From: Flavobacteriales bacterium
Lineage (GTDB): Bacteria; Bacteroidota; Bacteroidia; NS11-12g; UBA955
NCBI GenBank assembly: GCA_947464515.1
Contig: CANHXF010000075.1
Coordinates: 1 to 7,786 of the forward strand
Length of the DNA stretch: 7,786 bases
Direction: 5' to 3'
Below, piece by piece: positions 6,468-7,786 of this stretch (position 1 is the first letter of the stretch; every line of letters begins with the position of its first letter). Below the pieces are notes generated by a model. It did no database searches, was not told the DNA's origin, and saw nothing but the letters and a program-made list of their open reading frames with translations. The position numbers and the translations under genes are program-made.

Positions 6468-6884
6468 TTAGCAATGCTGATCGTAAGCAAACATCAAATT
6501 GTCTGCTACCATATCGGCGGTGCGGCCTTCGATCATATGGCGTTCTACCATGTGAACGACTTCACCATTTTTGAAAAGAGCCACAGCGGGAGAAGATGGC
6601 GGGAACGGAGCCATATATTCACGGATTTTAGCTACTGCATCCACGTCTTGACCTGCAAAAACGGTTGCAATTTTGGCGGGTTTATTGGCGCCTGTTAACG
6701 ACTTTAAAACACCTGGGCGGGCGGAGCCCGCCGCACAACCACATACCGAATTCACCATCACCAAAGTAGTATCATTGTTACCCTCCATGAACGCAACTAC
6801 CTCGTCGGCAGATTTTAACTCGGTAAACCCTTGGTTTGTCAATTCGGCACGCATCGGCGCTACTAGCATTTCTGGATAAGGCAT
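6468..6884 (-). CDS. Bacilliredoxin, BrxA/BrxB (YphP/YqiW) family
   Basis: This is a 138-residue, thioredoxin-like small cytosolic protein of the family formerly called DUF1094. It shows the diagnostic SVCGCAAGSARPG block with the CGC redox motif at residues 48-50. The conserved TVFAGQD (74-80), APFPPSSPAVALFKNGEVVH (92-111) and ERHMIEG (114-120) blocks are present, and so is the terminal cysteine (QHC, Cys138), also found in Bacillus YphP as I recall it. In Firmicutes these proteins remove bacillithiol from oxidised protein thiols. Several Bacteroidota also make bacillithiol, so the same role is plausible here but not shown. It is the first gene of a minus-strand series and has a good candidate promoter just upstream. 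The phosphatase start codon follows its stop by one base. BrxA versus BrxB cannot be decided by eye. Confidence 0.96.
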   Translation of the reverse strand: MPYPEMLVAPMRAELTNQGFTELKSADEVVAFMEGNNDTTLVMVNSVCGCAAGSARPGVLKSLTGANKPAKIATVFAGQDVDAVAKIREYMAPFPPSSPAVALFKNGEVVHMVERHMIEGRTADMVADNLMFAYDQHC

Positions 6885-6901
6885 ATGTGTATTTTTTATT
6901 T

Positions 6902-6930
6902 TTACAAAGATACGAAACTCTCGATATTTG
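6902..6930 (+). promoter_or_regulatory. Candidate promoter for the right surface-protein gene
   Basis: GATATTTG (6923-6930) is one mismatch from TAnnTTTG, with TTA at 6902-6904, 18 bases upstream. The implied leader before the ATG at 6959 is about 22 bases. It overlaps the opposing bacilliredoxin promoter, so the two polymerase sites would compete. It is a weaker match than the opposing one. Confidence 0.35.
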
Positions 6931-6937
6931 TGTCTAA
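6905..6937 (-). promoter_or_regulatory. Bacteroidota-type promoter for the bacilliredoxin operon
   Basis: TATCTTTG (6912-6905, minus strand) matches the TAnnTTTG -7 consensus exactly. A TTA (6937-6935) lies 22 bases upstream, where the -33 TTG is expected. The transcript would start near 6899, giving a leader of about 15 bases before the ATG at 6884, with no evident Shine-Dalgarno. It probably drives the four minus-strand genes. Confidence 0.6.
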
Positions 6938-6958
6938 GTTTTCACTGATAACACACGC

Positions 6959-7786
6959 ATGACCAAACGTTTACTATTCATCCTATTTCTTGTCATTAAT
7001 ACCCTTCAAATTGCCAAAGCAGCCTATGCCGCGGGAGGAGAAATGAAGGTTTCACACATCGGCAACAACAAATATTTGGTTACCCTGATCGCAAATAAAC
7101 CCTGCGCATCGCTGATGTCCTTCCCAACAACCACAACCTTAAATGTTGAATTTGGCTTTAAAGGCGCCTGCGGCACAACAACACTTACTATGTCGCAAAC
7201 AAGCAGCCGCGAAACCAATACCAAATGTTCAACAAGCACCGGTTGCGCTGTCAATGCGCTTACAGAATACACCTACCAATGCACCGCTGACCTAAACTCA
7301 ACCACCTTCACCAAGCCCCTAAGTAGCGGCACGTGCCAAGAAATTACATTTTATCACAACTCTTTTTATCACGCCTTCTATACGCTAGCATCCGGAGTTT
7401 GCTCCGACGTGTTCCTTGCGGCAGCAACCCTCTACGTCGGCAATCTAAATCGATGCAAATCCAAAACGAATATTGCTCCAGTTTCTGTATTCGACCCAAC
7501 CCATAATCTTCCCGTTTACAGAACAGCGGTCATCGCACAAGGCATCGTCGACACCAGCGAATACGATTGGTTGCACTTTGTCCAAATGCCAAGCTATGCC
7601 ATAACGCCTTACGCAAATACAACCTGCTCCTATTCTAAGAGTAAAAATTACTTGCGTCCCCTAGACCCCGTTTGCGTGCCAACCACATCCACAAGTTGTA
7701 GCTTCAATGGATCAGCAAATCCCGTTCGAGGCGCCAATTTCGATACGCTAAGCGGCGATTTCATCTTCACCCCAGCCAATAGCGGC
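6959..7786 (+). CDS. Cysteine-rich secreted surface protein, N-terminal part, cut by window edge
   Basis: The frame is open for exactly 276 codons from the ATG at 6959 to the right edge, with no stop. Residues 1-25 are a signal peptide (KR at 3-4, hydrophobic 5-18, cleavage near AKA or AYA). The mature start AGGEMKVSHIGNNKYLVTL resembles the GG(E/D)-(I/L)-x-Y-x-x-x-GN-x-Y-x-x-T-(L/V) opening of large Bacteroidota extracellular proteins that typically end in a CHU_C/T9SS sorting domain. SANPV (252-256) followed by FDTLSGDFIFTP (261-272) is the Ig-like turn typical of the same family. Eleven cysteines (49, 71, 90, 96, 108, 126, 148, 166, 223, 239, 247) suggest several disulfides. The body of the protein is outside the window, so the C-terminal sorting domain is inferred, not seen. 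It diverges from the bacilliredoxin gene across 74 bp. No Shine-Dalgarno is visible, as is common in this phylum. Function is unknown. Confidence 0.85.
   Translation, partial: MTKRLLFILFLVINTLQIAKAAYAAGGEMKVSHIGNNKYLVTLIANKPCASLMSFPTTTTLNVEFGFKGACGTTTLTMSQTSSRETNTKCSTSTGCAVNALTEYTYQCTADLNSTTFTKPLSSGTCQEITFYHNSFYHAFYTLASGVCSDVFLAAATLYVGNLNRCKSKTNIAPVSVFDPTHNLPVYRTAVIAQGIVDTSEYDWLHFVQMPSYAITPYANTTCSYSKSKNYLRPLDPVCVPTTSTSCSFNGSANPVRGANFDTLSGDFIFTPANSG

Noticed and set aside
7024..7272. Minus-strand 82-codon open frame
   Set aside because: It lies inside the right surface-protein gene, whose signal peptide and family opening are convincing.
1..7786. CRISPR array, insertion sequence, tRNA or rRNA
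   Set aside because: No direct-repeat/spacer pattern, transposase motif, terminal inverted repeat pair or clover-leaf sequence was seen on either strand.

Overview
The window looks like a chromosomal piece of a Bacteroidota (Bacteroidetes) genome of moderate GC. The evidence is: a gliding-motility/type IX secretion (T9SS) type-B sorting domain on a large surface protein; TAnnTTTG-like -7 promoter elements instead of E. coli -10 boxes; few Shine-Dalgarno sequences; and a gmk-nadD gene pair of the kind common in this phylum. I cannot name a genus.

Layout. (1) 1-2608, minus: the N-terminal 869 residues of a large secreted surface protein that runs off the left edge. It has a signal peptide, a beta-propeller-like half, five regular ~70-residue Ig-like modules with paired cysteines, and the first part of a T9SS type-B (CHU_C) sorting domain. 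(2) 2609-2814: a divergent intergenic region with two weak promoter candidates, an A10 tract and overlapping inverted repeats. (3) 2815-4034, plus: gmk (guanylate kinase) and nadD (nicotinate mononucleotide adenylyltransferase), 11 bp apart and probably co-transcribed. (4) 6884-3975, minus: four closely packed genes read in the order bacilliredoxin (BrxA/BrxB), inositol-monophosphatase-family phosphatase, LysE-family exporter, bile acid:sodium symporter-family transporter. The 3' end of the last gene overlaps the 3' end of nadD by 60 bp, tail to tail. (5) 6885-6958: a 74-bp divergent intergenic region with a perfect -7 match for the bacilliredoxin operon and a weaker one facing right. (6) 6959-7786, plus: the N-terminal 276 residues of a second, cysteine-rich secreted surface protein that runs off the right edge.

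How the parts relate. Nucleotide and NAD synthesis, thiol redox and small-molecule transport genes form a housekeeping core. It is flanked by two outward-reading, probably T9SS-exported surface proteins. No mobile element, CRISPR array, rRNA or tRNA was seen. I found no convincing undescribed system. The points most worth a second look are the regular Cys-paired module array, the G7 tract inside the signal-peptide codons, the likely misplaced gmk start, the nadD/transporter overlap, and the overlapping inverted repeats upstream of gmk.
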